This document shows, one piece after another, positions 1 to 8,602 of a DNA stretch of 25,314 bases. The stretch spans positions 519,425 through 544,738 of the forward strand of contig BFEA01000619.1 of assembly GCA_003427395.1 (NCBI GenBank). The letters are read 5' to 3'. The number at the start of each line of letters is the position of its first letter. Position 1 is the stretch's first letter. This DNA comes from Chara braunii (lineage: Eukaryota; Streptophyta; Charophyceae; Charales; Characeae). The position numbers were made by a program, and so were the translations under genes. Below the pieces are notes generated by a model that was not told the origin of the DNA, did not search any database, and saw only the letters and a list, made by a program, of their open reading frames with translations.

Positions 1-156
1 TATAATTTATTTTTTTTCGTGAGTAACACCCCGTAGTTGCCGGGCTCCGGCCAAGAAGGAGCGACCGGGCCTTCCCTTGGCCGACCTCCCTAAGGCTGCG
101 GCGCGTATACGGGAAGGCCCGCGGCCGATAGCTGAGCGAGGTACTGGTGGTTTAAA
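1..156. mobile_element. TIR element copy A, right end (left end outside window)
   Basis: The last ~70 bases (about 85-156) match the right end of the complete copy at 2345-2554. Both contain GGTGCGGCGCG-like sequence, then CGCGGCCGATAGCTG, then a terminus reading GTACTGGTGGTTTAAA. The more internal part (about 1-84) is GC-rich and only loosely similar. No left terminus is in the window, so the copy is either cut by the window edge or 5'-truncated. It is non-coding and would need a transposase from elsewhere. Confidence 0.7.
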
Positions 157-267
157 GAATTAGCCCTTGCCCCAGGATACCCCGGGGTAGAATTGTGGGG
201 TCCCTGGTGGTTATTATTTTTGTAATACAAGCTGCAACTTCTTAAAAAAAAAAAAAAAAAAAAAAAA
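157..267 (+). repeat. Short segment ending in an A24 run
   Basis: An 87-bp stretch between the TIR element and the first SINE ends in an uninterrupted run of about 24 A (244-267). This is the form expected of a reverse-transcribed insertion with a poly(A) tail, but the 87 bp are not recognisable and no target-site duplication is evident. Confidence 0.35.
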
Positions 268-470
268 CTGGCATAGCTCAGTTGGTACACCCCTCAACTG
301 TTGAAATACAGACCTGAGTTCGAACTCCGCTGAAGTCAAATGGCTAAAACCCTAGGGCTGTATTTCAATCTTGAGTTACCTAGGGCTGGTCAGTTTGATG
401 AGCATATCTCAAGAACGTGTCCCTTTCTCAAGAAAAAAGTTTAAAAAGAAAGAAAAAGAAAAAAGAAAAA
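268..470 (+). mobile_element. tRNA-derived SINE, copy 1
   Basis: The head reads like a tRNA gene with a pol III internal promoter: A box TAGCTCAGTTGG (274-285) and B box GAGTTCGAACTCC (316-328). It is followed by a non-tRNA body and an A-rich tail (about 430-470). SINEs of this plan are transcribed by RNA polymerase III and copied by a LINE-encoded reverse transcriptase. The body motif ATATCTCAAGAACGTGTCCC (403-422) recurs in the neighbouring copy at 479-660, which marks this as a family and not a chance tRNA likeness. It lies directly after an A24 run, so the two may be stacked insertions. It is not a functional tRNA: the acceptor stem does not close. Confidence 0.75.
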
Positions 471-478
471 GTGTAGGG

Positions 479-660
479 ACCAACTGACTAGCTGGTACAC
501 CTATCAACTGTTGAAAGAGTTAGAAACACAAACCGGAGTTTGAATTCGGATGGAATCAGAGACGAGTAAACATACCTCTCAATGTACCTGGGGTAGCTCA
601 GTTCAAGATGATATCTCAAGGTCATCGCCCTTTCAGAAAAAAAAAGGAAAAAAAGGATGG
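479..660 (+). mobile_element. tRNA-derived SINE, copy 2 (diverged)
   Basis: This aligns along its length with the copy at 268-470. It shares the A-box region (ACTAGCTGGTACACC), TCAACTGTTGAAA, a B-box-like GAGTTTGAATTCGG (535-548), the body motif GATATCTCAAGGTCATCGCC and an A-rich tail (about 636-660). It has more substitutions and a ~10-bp insertion between the boxes, so it is probably older and no longer transcribable. Both copies are in the same orientation. Confidence 0.65.
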
Positions 661-916
661 AAGTGTAAGCGGAACCTAGTGAGTGAGTTGCTGCAATAAT
701 CAGACGCACTCGAGCTGATCATGCCAAAACCACATGCGGCATTGCCACGGAAGAGAAAGAGAGAGGAGCGAGGAAGAAGGGAAGAAAAGAATAGAATAGA
801 AAGAAAGAACCATTCTATAGGGCGGGTGGCTGTATATAGGTGAGGATTTTGGGGGGGGATACTCGCCTTTCAAACCGTTGTAGTCTGGGAGCGTATGTCA
901 GGAAAAGTAAGACTTG
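661..916. other. No gene seen; purine-rich spacer
   Basis: A GAAAG/GAGAG-rich spacer lies between the SINE pair and the next TIR element. I see no coding potential, RNA gene or clear repeat unit. Confidence 0.5.
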
Positions 917-1060
917 TTTAAACCACCAGTACCTTTCTCGTCCATTGATGCTGAGCCTGAAAATGCCTTGGGCGCCAATTTTTGCCGAGCCCCCTGCCCT
1001 TCTTTTGCGTACTTCCCCCTCCTTCTACCTTGGTATGGGGGGCGGCCCGAGTACCATTCT
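917..1060. mobile_element. TIR element copy C, left end
   Basis: It begins TTTAAACCACCAGTACC and aligns with the left ~70 bp of the complete copy at 2345-2554, with shared blocks ATTGATGCTGAGCCTG, AATGCC, GGCGCC and ATTTT. The first part of the terminus is conserved, but the following bases read TTTCTCG instead of TGGCCCAG. No matching right terminus follows, so the copy is 3'-truncated. The end at about 1060 is approximate. Confidence 0.6.
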
Positions 1061-1350
1061 GGCAAGCTGAAGTTTGTTATGCGGATCGCAGATGAAATTA
1101 GGCAACCCATCAGAGATATTACAGCGCAACAAAAAGAAAAAGCCATCAGTGATATCCGTAAGGCCCAAGAACTCATGGCACCAGTAGCCCAATAAACACA
1201 GGGAGCCTTTGCCGTTCAAGGGAAGGAGAACTCATCGGGCCTGTGATCAGGGTCGGCATCTACAAGTTTGTCAGAGGAGGAAGGAAAATTTTCAAGGACA
1301 AGTGGTGTGAAGTCTTGTATGGAATTTTGCATACTCATCAGGCCCTATGA
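1061..1350 (+). pseudogene. Coding-like fragments, weak PH-domain resemblance
   Basis: Two short plus-strand stretches look protein-like. The first, ending at a TAA at 1193-1195, contains ADEIRQPIRDITAQQKEKA. The second, in another frame (1228-1350), reads GPVIRVGIYKFVRGG then RKIFKDKWCEVLYGILH and stops at TGA 1348. The order aromatic-K-x-x-R-G-G, then K-x-x-x-x-W-C-x-x-L, resembles strands beta1-beta2 of a pleckstrin-homology domain, a phosphoinositide/protein-binding fold. That is a resemblance by eye, not an identification. The frame change with no clear intron suggests either a missed splice or a gene remnant. A TIR element sits immediately upstream. It could equally be chance. Confidence 0.2.
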
Positions 1351-2344
1351 TAGACCACTCTACCTCGTTGACACAGTGTCGACCGGAATTAGACGCGGCC
1401 TATTCAGCCTACGACACCTGTAAGCGGAAGCCATGCATACTGTCTGAGATCAAGGCTCAGCGGAAAAGAAGTATGCATCTTAACCATCCAGTGAGCCCAC
1501 CTCTCCACTCTTCCACAACCCCAATCCTTTAAGCACTCCTCCCTAAAACCCCCTTTCCAGTTGCCTTTATAACAGCTTCTTAACCACTCCTCTCTGGAGG
1601 GCCCGTCGCTAACTCTACCAATTCAAACCTGTACCCCTCAACCCTAAGCCCAAGACACCCCCCCCTTCCATGACTGTGCGTGTGCTCTGTGCAGTACAAT
1701 CTGACGCTGTGTGCAGTATTATGTGGACTGGGTGCAATACTAAGCTGTAGCAGGCGGGCTGAGCGTAGTTATATACAGTACCTGGTGGGCTGGGCATGGT
1801 ACTATGTGGCACTATATGGGCTGGATGTGGTAGTTGAGGGCGGACAGAGCTGGGGGAACACAAAAGCACTGCAAAACACAAATTTAAAAGAGTGATAAGG
1901 CTGCCGAAACTGAAACCCGACAAACAACTTGCAGGATCGAGGAGTGTCCAGATGCAATGTCAAGGGAGACACCAACAACTCAGGCTTCGCTTCCTTCCAG
2001 AGCAATCTCGCACATCCAGCAACAGCTTCTTCCGGCAATGTTTCCACGAGGGTGGGTGGCTCTTACCATATCTGCTCGCTCATCGTCTTCTTCGTTGGGG
2101 GTTGTAGAAGACCTTGATATCGCTTGGACGTTTTCCTCTTACTCTCACGATCATGACGATCCCCTCCCGATCGCCACTTGGATGTGCATCGTAGGAAGAT
2201 GTGTACTTCGTTTCCCGTCGATCTCGGACAGAATGAATGGCCTCTGATTACAGGAGTTGAAGACCGGATAGGGCATCTAATTCCGGTTGGTGGTAGTCGT
2301 TCCTCTAGATCTGTGCTTGGCTGTGTGGGTTTCTGAACAAGGGG
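1351..2344. other. No confident gene; weak internal repeats
   Basis: About 1690-1850 holds a loose repetition of a TGGGCTGG-x-ATGGTA-type motif with a period near 24-50 bp. On the minus strand around 2110-2240 one frame gives a charged, R/S/K-rich peptide (WRSGGDRHDRESKRKTSKR) ending near an AG|GT-like junction. This might be an exon of an SR-type protein but cannot be supported further. Nothing else is recognisable. Confidence 0.4.
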
Positions 2345-2554
2345 TTTAAACCACCAGTACTTGGCCCAGCTATCGATGCCGAGCCTGGAATGCCCCTGCG
2401 CGCCGATTTTCGTCAAAGCGCCGGGGTACCGTTTCAAAATTTTATGGCTGGCGCTTCCAGCCATTGTGGTCCGGTACCCCGAAGCCCTAAAGGTGCGGCG
2501 CGTTAACGGGAAAGCGCCGCGGCCGATAGCTGGGCCAAGTACTGGTGGTTTAAA
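2345..2554. mobile_element. Complete 210-bp MITE-like TIR element (copy B, family reference)
   Basis: The two ends are a perfect 31-bp inverted repeat. The left arm starts TTTAAACCACCAGTACTTGG at 2345 and the right arm ends with its exact reverse complement at 2554. The outermost TTTAAA is palindromic and contains TTAA, so a TTAA target duplication (as piggyBac-superfamily elements make) is possible, but TTTAAA could also be part of the terminus. The 148-bp interior is GC-rich and non-coding. Length, perfect TIR and lack of an ORF fit a non-autonomous DNA transposon. Related ends occur at 1-156, 917-1060, 13140-13225, about 16535 and 23805. Confidence 0.85.
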
Positions 2555-2722
2555 GAGGTGCGTCAAGGGTGGGGATTTAAATTAGTCGAAGATTGGGAGT
2601 TCATGAGGCGGTATCTAGTGTAGTTTTTTGTTTTGTTTTGGATGCTCCTTTCCCAAATACTTTGCCTGCTTTTTGCTAATATCGCCCCATTCTTTCTGTT
2701 TGTGCCTCTCTCTGTGTAACAG

Positions 2723-2825
2723 AAAAGTACCGCCCCGTTGAATTTGCTAGTGACTCGTCTTGAAGATTTGGCTGACCACAACTTCGTTGACAAGACAACA
2801 ACTGCCTTGTTGGCTGCCTGGACAG
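2723..2825 (+). CDS. Possible internal exon, unknown protein
   Basis: A 103-bp stretch is open in one frame and bounded by plausible splice signals. Upstream is a pyrimidine-rich GCCTCTCTCTGTGTAACAG acceptor (an in-frame TAA lies just before the AG), and downstream is a CAG|GTGTGT donor. The translation includes STAPLNLLVTRLEDLADHN followed by FVDKTTTALLAAWT, with amphipathic leucine spacing typical of real coding sequence. I do not recognise the family. No partner exons are evident on either side, so this may be an isolated remnant or chance. Confidence 0.3.
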
Positions 2826-3336
2826 GTGTGTGTTTTTAACCTTTTATCTAATATCGTATTTAAATTAGTTTACTTGTTCTTGTATTGGCTTTCTCAGTTC
2901 TTGATTGATCATTTTACTTTTTTCCCCCCAAAAAATGGTTTTGTTAAATTTGTTATCATTATGAAGGACATTATAATAACAAGTCGGAGGCGCACCACGG
3001 CAGGGTGGGCGATTTTTTTGTCAGTTGTGTAAATATTGGAAAAGCACAAAAAGTGAGAACACAGTGAGGTATTGATGAAGGGTACATACCTGGAGAGAGT
3101 GCGGCATTTGTATTCATAGCTGTGAATATTGGTGGTGGTCATGTCATGGCAGCGGGGGTGATGGCAAGTGATCTTGCAGCACAAATGGTTCTCAAAAAGT
3201 AAAGACGGGAAAACAACACAGAAAAGAAGGAAATGAGAATGAATTAGGAGAGGAGTCTTGTTTATCACGGTTTCACACTGGTGTTTCATCTCAGCGTTGG
3301 AGTGAGGGAGTCAGTCTGACGGATGTCTGTTATTAC
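2826..3336. other. No confident gene
   Basis: The sequence is AT-rich, then mixed. On the minus strand about 3197-3090 a Cys/His-rich frame (CCKITCHHPRCHD) ends at a consensus-like donor CCAG|GTATGT. It is short and unconfirmed and is listed under rejected items. No repeats or RNA genes are seen. Confidence 0.4.
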
Positions 3337-3440
3337 CAGCGAAATCACAGACACTCTTGCATCTGAAACACAGTAGTGCCCGTAATAGCAGCGAAATCAC
3401 AGACACTCTTGCATCTGAAACACAGTAGTGCCCGTAATAG
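3337..3440. repeat. Exact 52-bp tandem duplication
   Basis: Bases 3337-3388 and 3389-3440 are identical, each starting CAGCGAAATCACAGACAC and ending CCCGTAATAG. Perfect identity implies a very recent duplication or an assembly duplication. Confidence 0.9.
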
Positions 3441-3484
3441 TACTGCAGGCATTTCTATTGAGAGCAGCAAATATTGTCGGTTGA

Positions 3485-3487
<3 letters not shown>

Positions 3488-3540
<53 letters not shown>

Positions 3541-3541
3541 N

Positions 3542-3620
<79 letters not shown>
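3488..3620. repeat. (CT)n microsatellite with one unresolved base
   Basis: 133 bp of pure CT carry an N at 3541, where the phase also shifts. The N is an assembly join, so the true length is uncertain. The apparent SLSL or ERER proteins across it are artefacts. Confidence 0.97.
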
Positions 3621-3622
<2 letters not shown>

Positions 3623-3668
3623 GTCTGTTTTTGTCTTTTTGTCTCGTTTCTTGCCAGGCTGACGAATG

Positions 3669-4040
3669 ACTCCAAGTGAACAGCGTGCTCGTCCTCCAGC
3701 AGGCGATCGATGGCTGGTTCGATCAACAGAAATATGATCTTGATCCAAGGCAGTTTTTTCCTTGTTTGTGATGATATGTCACTTGGCAGTTATGGGTGCC
3801 TTGTCCAGTCTTCAATTTCCAGCAGCCGAACAGCCTGTTGTACGACAAATGAAAACTCCAAGTGAACAGCGTGCTCGTCCTCCAGCAGGCAATCATTGGC
3901 TGGTTCGATCATCAGAAATATGATCTTGATCCAAGGCAGCTTTTTGCTTGTTGTGATGATATGTCGCTTGGCAGTTATGGGTGTCTTGTCCGGTCTTCGA
4001 TTTCCAGCAGCCAAACAGCCTGTTGTATGACAAAATGGTG
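3669..4040. repeat. 186-bp tandem duplication (62 codons, in frame)
   Basis: 3669-3854 and 3855-about 4040 repeat with a period near 186 bp and roughly nine-tenths identity. Both copies contain ACTCCAAGTGAACAGCGTGC, a TCTTGATCCAAGGCAG block and CAGCCTGTTGTA. The period is a multiple of three and the minus-strand frame runs through both copies. The duplication therefore arose within, or at least keeps, the reading frame of the decayed ORF. Confidence 0.9.
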
Positions 4041-4388
4041 ATAGCTAGCATATGGCCATTCAGTGGGCCTGTCGCCATCGTAGTAGATCTTGATGAGCTC
4101 GTCAATGTATTGCCAAGTGTGTCGTTGTGAGTGGATGGTGTGGAGTGCACAGGAGTGGCGAGTGGTGAGGATGGTTGTGAATTTGAGTGAGAGATCGAGC
4201 TGTACTAAATCGACTGAGCGGATGCCACCAGTGGCTTGCTGTGAGGAGACCAGGGAGTGCAGGTTGGGCGTGTTGTGCAAGGAGGGATTTGTGGAAAGCA
4301 ATCCGGTTGATAGCATTGATTATCCGATCGTTTTTGTATTTGGCGAGACTACTAGTTGCACCATGAGTGTGTAGAAGTGAGTTGTAGA

Positions 4389-4550
4389 GTAGGCGGTGCA
4401 AGAAGTCTTTCATGTCGACGTAGTTTGAAGTGGCATGGGTTGCTGGGAACGGTTTTTTGGCTTCTTGTAGTAGGCGGTGCAAGAAGTCTTTCATGCCGAC
4501 GTAGTTTGTAGTGGGATGGGTTGCTAGGAACGGTTTTTTGGCTTCTTGTT
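4389..4550. repeat. 81-bp tandem duplication (27 codons, in frame)
   Basis: 4389-4469 and 4470-4550 repeat GTAGGCGGTGCAAGAAGTC ... GGTTTTTTGGCTTCTTG with only a handful of substitutions. On the minus strand this gives two tandem 27-residue units beginning MKDFLHRLL. Confidence 0.92.
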
Positions 4551-4782
4551 CTTGTTGATGTGCGTAGGTTTCAAAGAGAGAGAAGATGAGTGGTGAGCAG
4601 AGAGCACGGTCTGTGAGTAAGAAGTCTTCCCAAAGAACTTGGTGGATGACATCGTCGACATTTGTTGTTGTCAGCCCATCTTTCCATTCAGTCCATTGTG
4701 CAGGATCATCGGGTGATGGGACGAAATCACCGTCAAGAAGAGTTGGTTATAAAGATATAAATATTGCTCTTGGACAGGCCGG

Positions 4783-7700
4783 TCATGTAAGGATTTCTTT
4801 GTATACGATATTTTTTGTGAGGCAGCAAGCGTCGGGCATAGCAAATCGAATGTGGTCAGGTCGACATATTCGTGATGCTGCGACGTATAACTGACCATGA
4901 GCAAAAACAGGTTGCTGAAGACCGATGCCTGCGTTTTCGACACTTTGACCTTGTGATCTGTTCATTGTTATTGTGAAAGCAGGATCTGGTCTGACTTGTC
5001 ATCTGCGGTGATAAGAGAAACACGTGGGAGTAGGGATGGTTGGAGGTTCGGGAGTTTACGGACGTGTTTGACTCTGTTATTTGTGATAGGCACTGATAGC
5101 TTATTGCAATATTGCGTAATAAGATAAGTGGCATACCTGGTTTTATTTTCAGGTCATGTGGTGGAAGTGAAGGAATATCTATAGCATTGAGTGTTTCGAC
5201 TGGGATGTCAAGGTGGTCAAGATTGTCTAGCAGTGTGTATGCACTAAAGGAGTCGATTTTATGGTATGAGAGCACATCGAGAATAATTGCGGGTTTGTTT
5301 TTAGGGCAGAGAATGAGGCGATCTACGAACCATAGAGGGTTTAAGCATTTTTGTGAAGGTTGGAAAATGTCCAGTCAATAAGTTCATGAGTGTCGTTGAG
5401 TAGAGACATATGTTGGTTGGGAGTTCGATTGTGTCAGGAGGAGCTCCTTGCGGTGGTGAGATGGTGTCATTGCCAATGGAGAGTAACCATTATGCATACG
5501 TTGTTGTTTCGGGTGTGTTGCCATTTTTTAGGATTCTCATGTTTTCTTTGAGACGATATTGTGTGAAATGTGTCCAGATTGTTGATGATTTTATTCAAGC
5601 ATCGACGGTTTGTGCTCTGGTACCTTTGGTGATGGCAGGGAGAATTTGACGAAAATCACCAGCAAGGACAATAACTTTGCCACCGAATGGAAGATGGGAG
5701 TAACATAAATCTTGTAGTGTGCAGTCAAGTGCTTCAATGTAATATCTATTAGCCATAGGAGCCTCGTCCTAGACGATTAGAACGACTCTTTGATTGAGTT
5801 CGGCGAGTGTTGTTTGTTTAGAGTTATCAAGTGTGGATGTGGCCGTTGATGTTAAAGGCGCTTTAAATCATGAATGGAAGGTACGTCCGCCATCCAAAAG
5901 AGTTGTTGCGATTTTGCCCGAGTTGACTGCAAGCGTAATACCATTTTCGGAGCGAATTCGTGCGCAAATCGTATTTAGACAAAAGGTTTTGCCTGCGCCG
6001 GCTCGAGCATTGACGAAAATGCAATGTGAGCAACCATTGTTAACAGCATCTACAACTTCTCGATAGACGGCATATTGTGATGATCACAATTTTGGGAGGT
6101 TTTCCTCAAGTATGGCGTGAAGTTCTTGCAGATCATATGACAATTCGTCTTCGATTTCTCAAGGCATATATGTGTCATTCTGACGATGGGTTGCGTCAAG
6201 ACGTTCAGCGTGAGAACGTGTGTCGTTTGATGGAGGAGTGATGCACTTGCATCGAGCTATTTTTCTTCTTTCTGAACACGACGTTCAGTGTCAAGGAGGA
6301 CGAGAGTTTTTAGAAGTTATGGAGGCACGTGGCAGTTTGAGAATCTTCTATGAAGATCATCTGCCGTTTGCTCCCACTGATCATGAGAGAGCATGTTTGG
6401 ATCAACCGGTTTTGAGTGAAGTACAATATGGACGAATACATAACGCATCATCGGATAATTATTTGTGAGTGTTGCATCATGAGGACACCATCGAATTGTG
6501 TGCTATCGACTTATCATTCAATAAGCCGAGTGCTTGACATGTAGCATGAATTGTTGGATATGTCTGACCAGCGATTGTTCGTAGGCGTGTGAAATTTTCT
6601 GCTCCTCGTGGAGAATGTAGAAGTATTCGAAGGTAGAAAGCATCACCAGCATGTGGATGAATGGTGTGTATGCAACCGATCATTTCCGAACAGTATTTTC
6701 AAGGGACCCACTTTTTTTTTGCTCCTATCATATCTGAAATTATTGACCATTTCTTTGTATAGTGGTTTCATATATTGTGGAAGGGTAGAATGTTCAACAC
6801 TCCATTTGAGCCATGCAGTCGAGGGTGTTCTCAGGTGGAGCAAGAGTTGTGTGTCGGTCATCGACAGGTAAAAAAAAAAAATTGTTGTTGTTTTTCAGTG
6901 TGGACAGGTAGTGCGCATACTGGAAGGTAGCGCTCCGAAATATCGAAATCGAAGATTCGGCATGGACAGCTTCAGCGGCACCAATGTTGCGCATATCTTG
7001 GTAAAGTTGAATTTCGTCTGATTGATCGGTCATTTTTGTAACCATTGCTCTATTAGGTCCTTTTCTTATTTTTTCTTATTTTTAAAAAACTATATTATTT
7101 TCTCATCTATCTCATTTTTCTTTCTAGTACTCATCTATCTCATCTTCTCACTAGTGTATGTTAGGTCCTTTTAGTATATGTATTCAAACATATATTTACA
7201 TGTGGCATTTGATGCGCAAATTTTGACATTTAAGAGGCATTTGTAGTGCAGCAGGAGATAAGCATTGTACAGGATAACCCAAGAGTTATCGAGTTCGATA
7301 TGATTACATGTAATATAAAGTCGGTCGTCAGATGGATTGCGACGTCGATAAATAGGATATCCAGTTTCATCATCCCAGTATGTTTGATATGTGAAATCTT
7401 TTGAAAAATATGTGGCTCATCTACCGTCATGCATGCAAGATGCTGTCGATTTGAAGTCGCCACAGGGATTATGGATCATGTTGTTGAGGACGAGTTCTCA
7501 AAGATTCGGGTTTGCAGGAATCTCAACAGAGACATTTTCATCAAATTGTTCAGAAGTTGAGATTTTGTGTGTCTAATCAAGAAAGAGAACAATGTGTCTG
7601 TGTGGGAGACCACGTTTTTTTAATCTGATTTTGTAAATGTATGCTACTTAGGGGCCAAAAATATGTTTATGATGAAAATCATCAACTAATTTTTGAAAAC

Positions 7701-8100
7701 ACGGGAGATGATATCTAGTCGGTCATTAGGTTGCTGTCCTGGAAAGAGTTCATGTTTGATTTCGGGCCAGTGAGAGTTTGTTGTCATGGTAATAAGGAGA
7801 TCAGGTGATCCTATTTTCTGCACAATAGCCACTGCGTCATGATAACGATGATGCATGTCACGTAGTTCACCTGTGAAGGATAAAGGAAGTGTTAATCTAC
7901 GGCCAACATTGTCAATGTTATCATGCAAGAGGATCTGGTCATTAAGGTTTTGATAATATTCAGCATGAATTTCACGCTGATGTGTACGATTGTATAAGAG
8001 ACAACCAGATTCTCTCTTTGCGAATGCCATGCACAAATATTCTTGGAAGAGTCCGTTAGTTCGGAATAGTGTGTCTTGTTTAGATGCATGAGTGTTTGAG
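4783..8100 (-). pseudogene. Helitron Rep/helicase, degenerate
   Basis: Rolling-circle Helitron transposase remnant. Minus strand 5' to 3': Helitron_like_N/Rep region (8100-7690) with LPLSFTGELRDMHHRYHDA, then DLLITMTTNSHWPEIKHELF and PNDRLDIISRVFKN. After a frameshift comes the HUH motif in KKRGLPHRHIVLFLD, then TYWDDETGYPIYRRRNP, and the catalytic-Tyr region KYMFEYIY (about 7175-7200). Further on are AGDAFYLRILLHSPRGAENF and TYPTIHATCQALGLLND. The Pif1/RecD-type helicase has Walker A NARAGAGKTF (about 5983-6012), Walker B V*DEAPM (about 5765), FGGKVIVLAGDFRQILPAI, LKIKPGMPLILLRN and motif V TMNRSQGQS, ending VYKEIL at 4783. At least seven in-frame stops, frameshifts and an inserted segment make it non-functional. 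Several stops are TGA where the family has Arg, as CGA-to-TGA decay would give. Confidence 0.93.
7053..7172 (-). mobile_element. ~108-bp insertion with 12-bp flanking direct repeats
   Basis: TTAGGTCCTTTT occurs at 7053-7064 and again at 7161-7172. On the minus strand the Helitron protein runs into the first copy at EYIY and resumes after the second as KGPNRAMVTKM, so the intervening ~108 bp is foreign to the transposase. The minus-strand end of the insert is A-rich (AAAAATAAGAAAAAATAAG), as in a short retroposed insertion, and the 12-bp repeat would be its target-site duplication. A one-base frame slip remains even when it is removed. Inside is a short duplication of CTCATCTATCTCAT. Confidence 0.65.
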
Positions 8101-8185
8101 TGTTTATGTGATTTTGTCGTGTTGTTACGATGTGTGTTTATACTCCTCTTCAACGTCGTCAACAACGTGCCAGTTGAGAGCGATC

Positions 8186-8186
<1 letters not shown>

Positions 8187-8258
<72 letters not shown>
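8187..8258. repeat. (CT)36 microsatellite
   Basis: 72 bp of pure CT lie just upstream (minus-strand sense) of the Helitron Rep homology. They translate as ERER or SLSL in overlapping frames and are non-coding. Confidence 0.97.
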
Positions 8259-8261
<3 letters not shown>

Positions 8262-8602
8262 GTGAACATGGTTGAATCTTCCTGACACCTGCCAGACAAC
8301 ACTTTCGGTGTGGTGCAAAACAAATACGCAGGGAGAAAAGACCATGTTCATAAAGCCGCGCCAACACCAGCTGTACCAAGCGCCCTCGAAAAAAAAAACG
8401 TGCGAAAGCGCGGACCCTCCCGCTCGCCCAAAAAAAAAAAAAAAAACGTCCGAAACGGGGCACTACGTTTGTCCCATCCCACCGACGCACGGACCTCGTT
8501 TTTTCTGGGCCTGGGGGAAGCATCTCATGGGCCCTGTTCCTTCCTTTTAATAGTTAAAGTTAAAAATAGACAATTGTCTCCTTGTTCGTTTTATCCTATT
8601 CT
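8259..8602. other. No gene seen
   Basis: GC-richer spacer with two A-runs (8391-8398 and 8431-8447) followed by ACGTGCGAAAGCGC and ACGTCCGAAACGGG, a local imperfect repetition of an ~45-bp unit. No coding support. Confidence 0.5.

Larger units (their letters stand above)
3669..4770 (-). pseudogene. Decayed second ORF of the Helitron block, unknown family
   Basis: Reading on the minus strand directly after the helicase end at 4783, and initially in the same frame, sequence becomes protein-like again. It includes PTLLDGDFVPSPDDPAQW, WKDGLTTTNVDDVIHQVLW and EDFLLTDRALCSPLIFSL (to about 4580). A frame change is followed by a segment with two 27-residue repeats (MKDFLHRLLQEAKKPF) and then YKNDRIINAINRIAFHKSLL. 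After another change come RHTWQYIDELIKIYYDGDRP and a region carrying 62-residue repeats (LPWIKIIFLMIEPAN, QAVRLLEIEDWTRHP). Several stops and frameshifts show decay. I recognise no domain. Its position suggests either an accessory ORF of the Helitron or captured host sequence. Confidence 0.45.

Noticed and set aside
3090-3197. Minus-strand Cys/His-rich exon with a GTATGT donor
   Set aside because: It is too short, with no acceptor or partner exon and no recognisable zinc-finger spacing.
3376-3748. ORFs with SLSL or ERER repeats
   Set aside because: They are translations of the CT microsatellite, open in most frames, and cross an N.
5270-7560. Alternative genetic code as explanation of the in-frame stops in the Helitron
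   Set aside because: All three stop codons occur, at positions where relatives have different residues (Arg, Trp, Glu), together with frameshifts. Decay explains this better.
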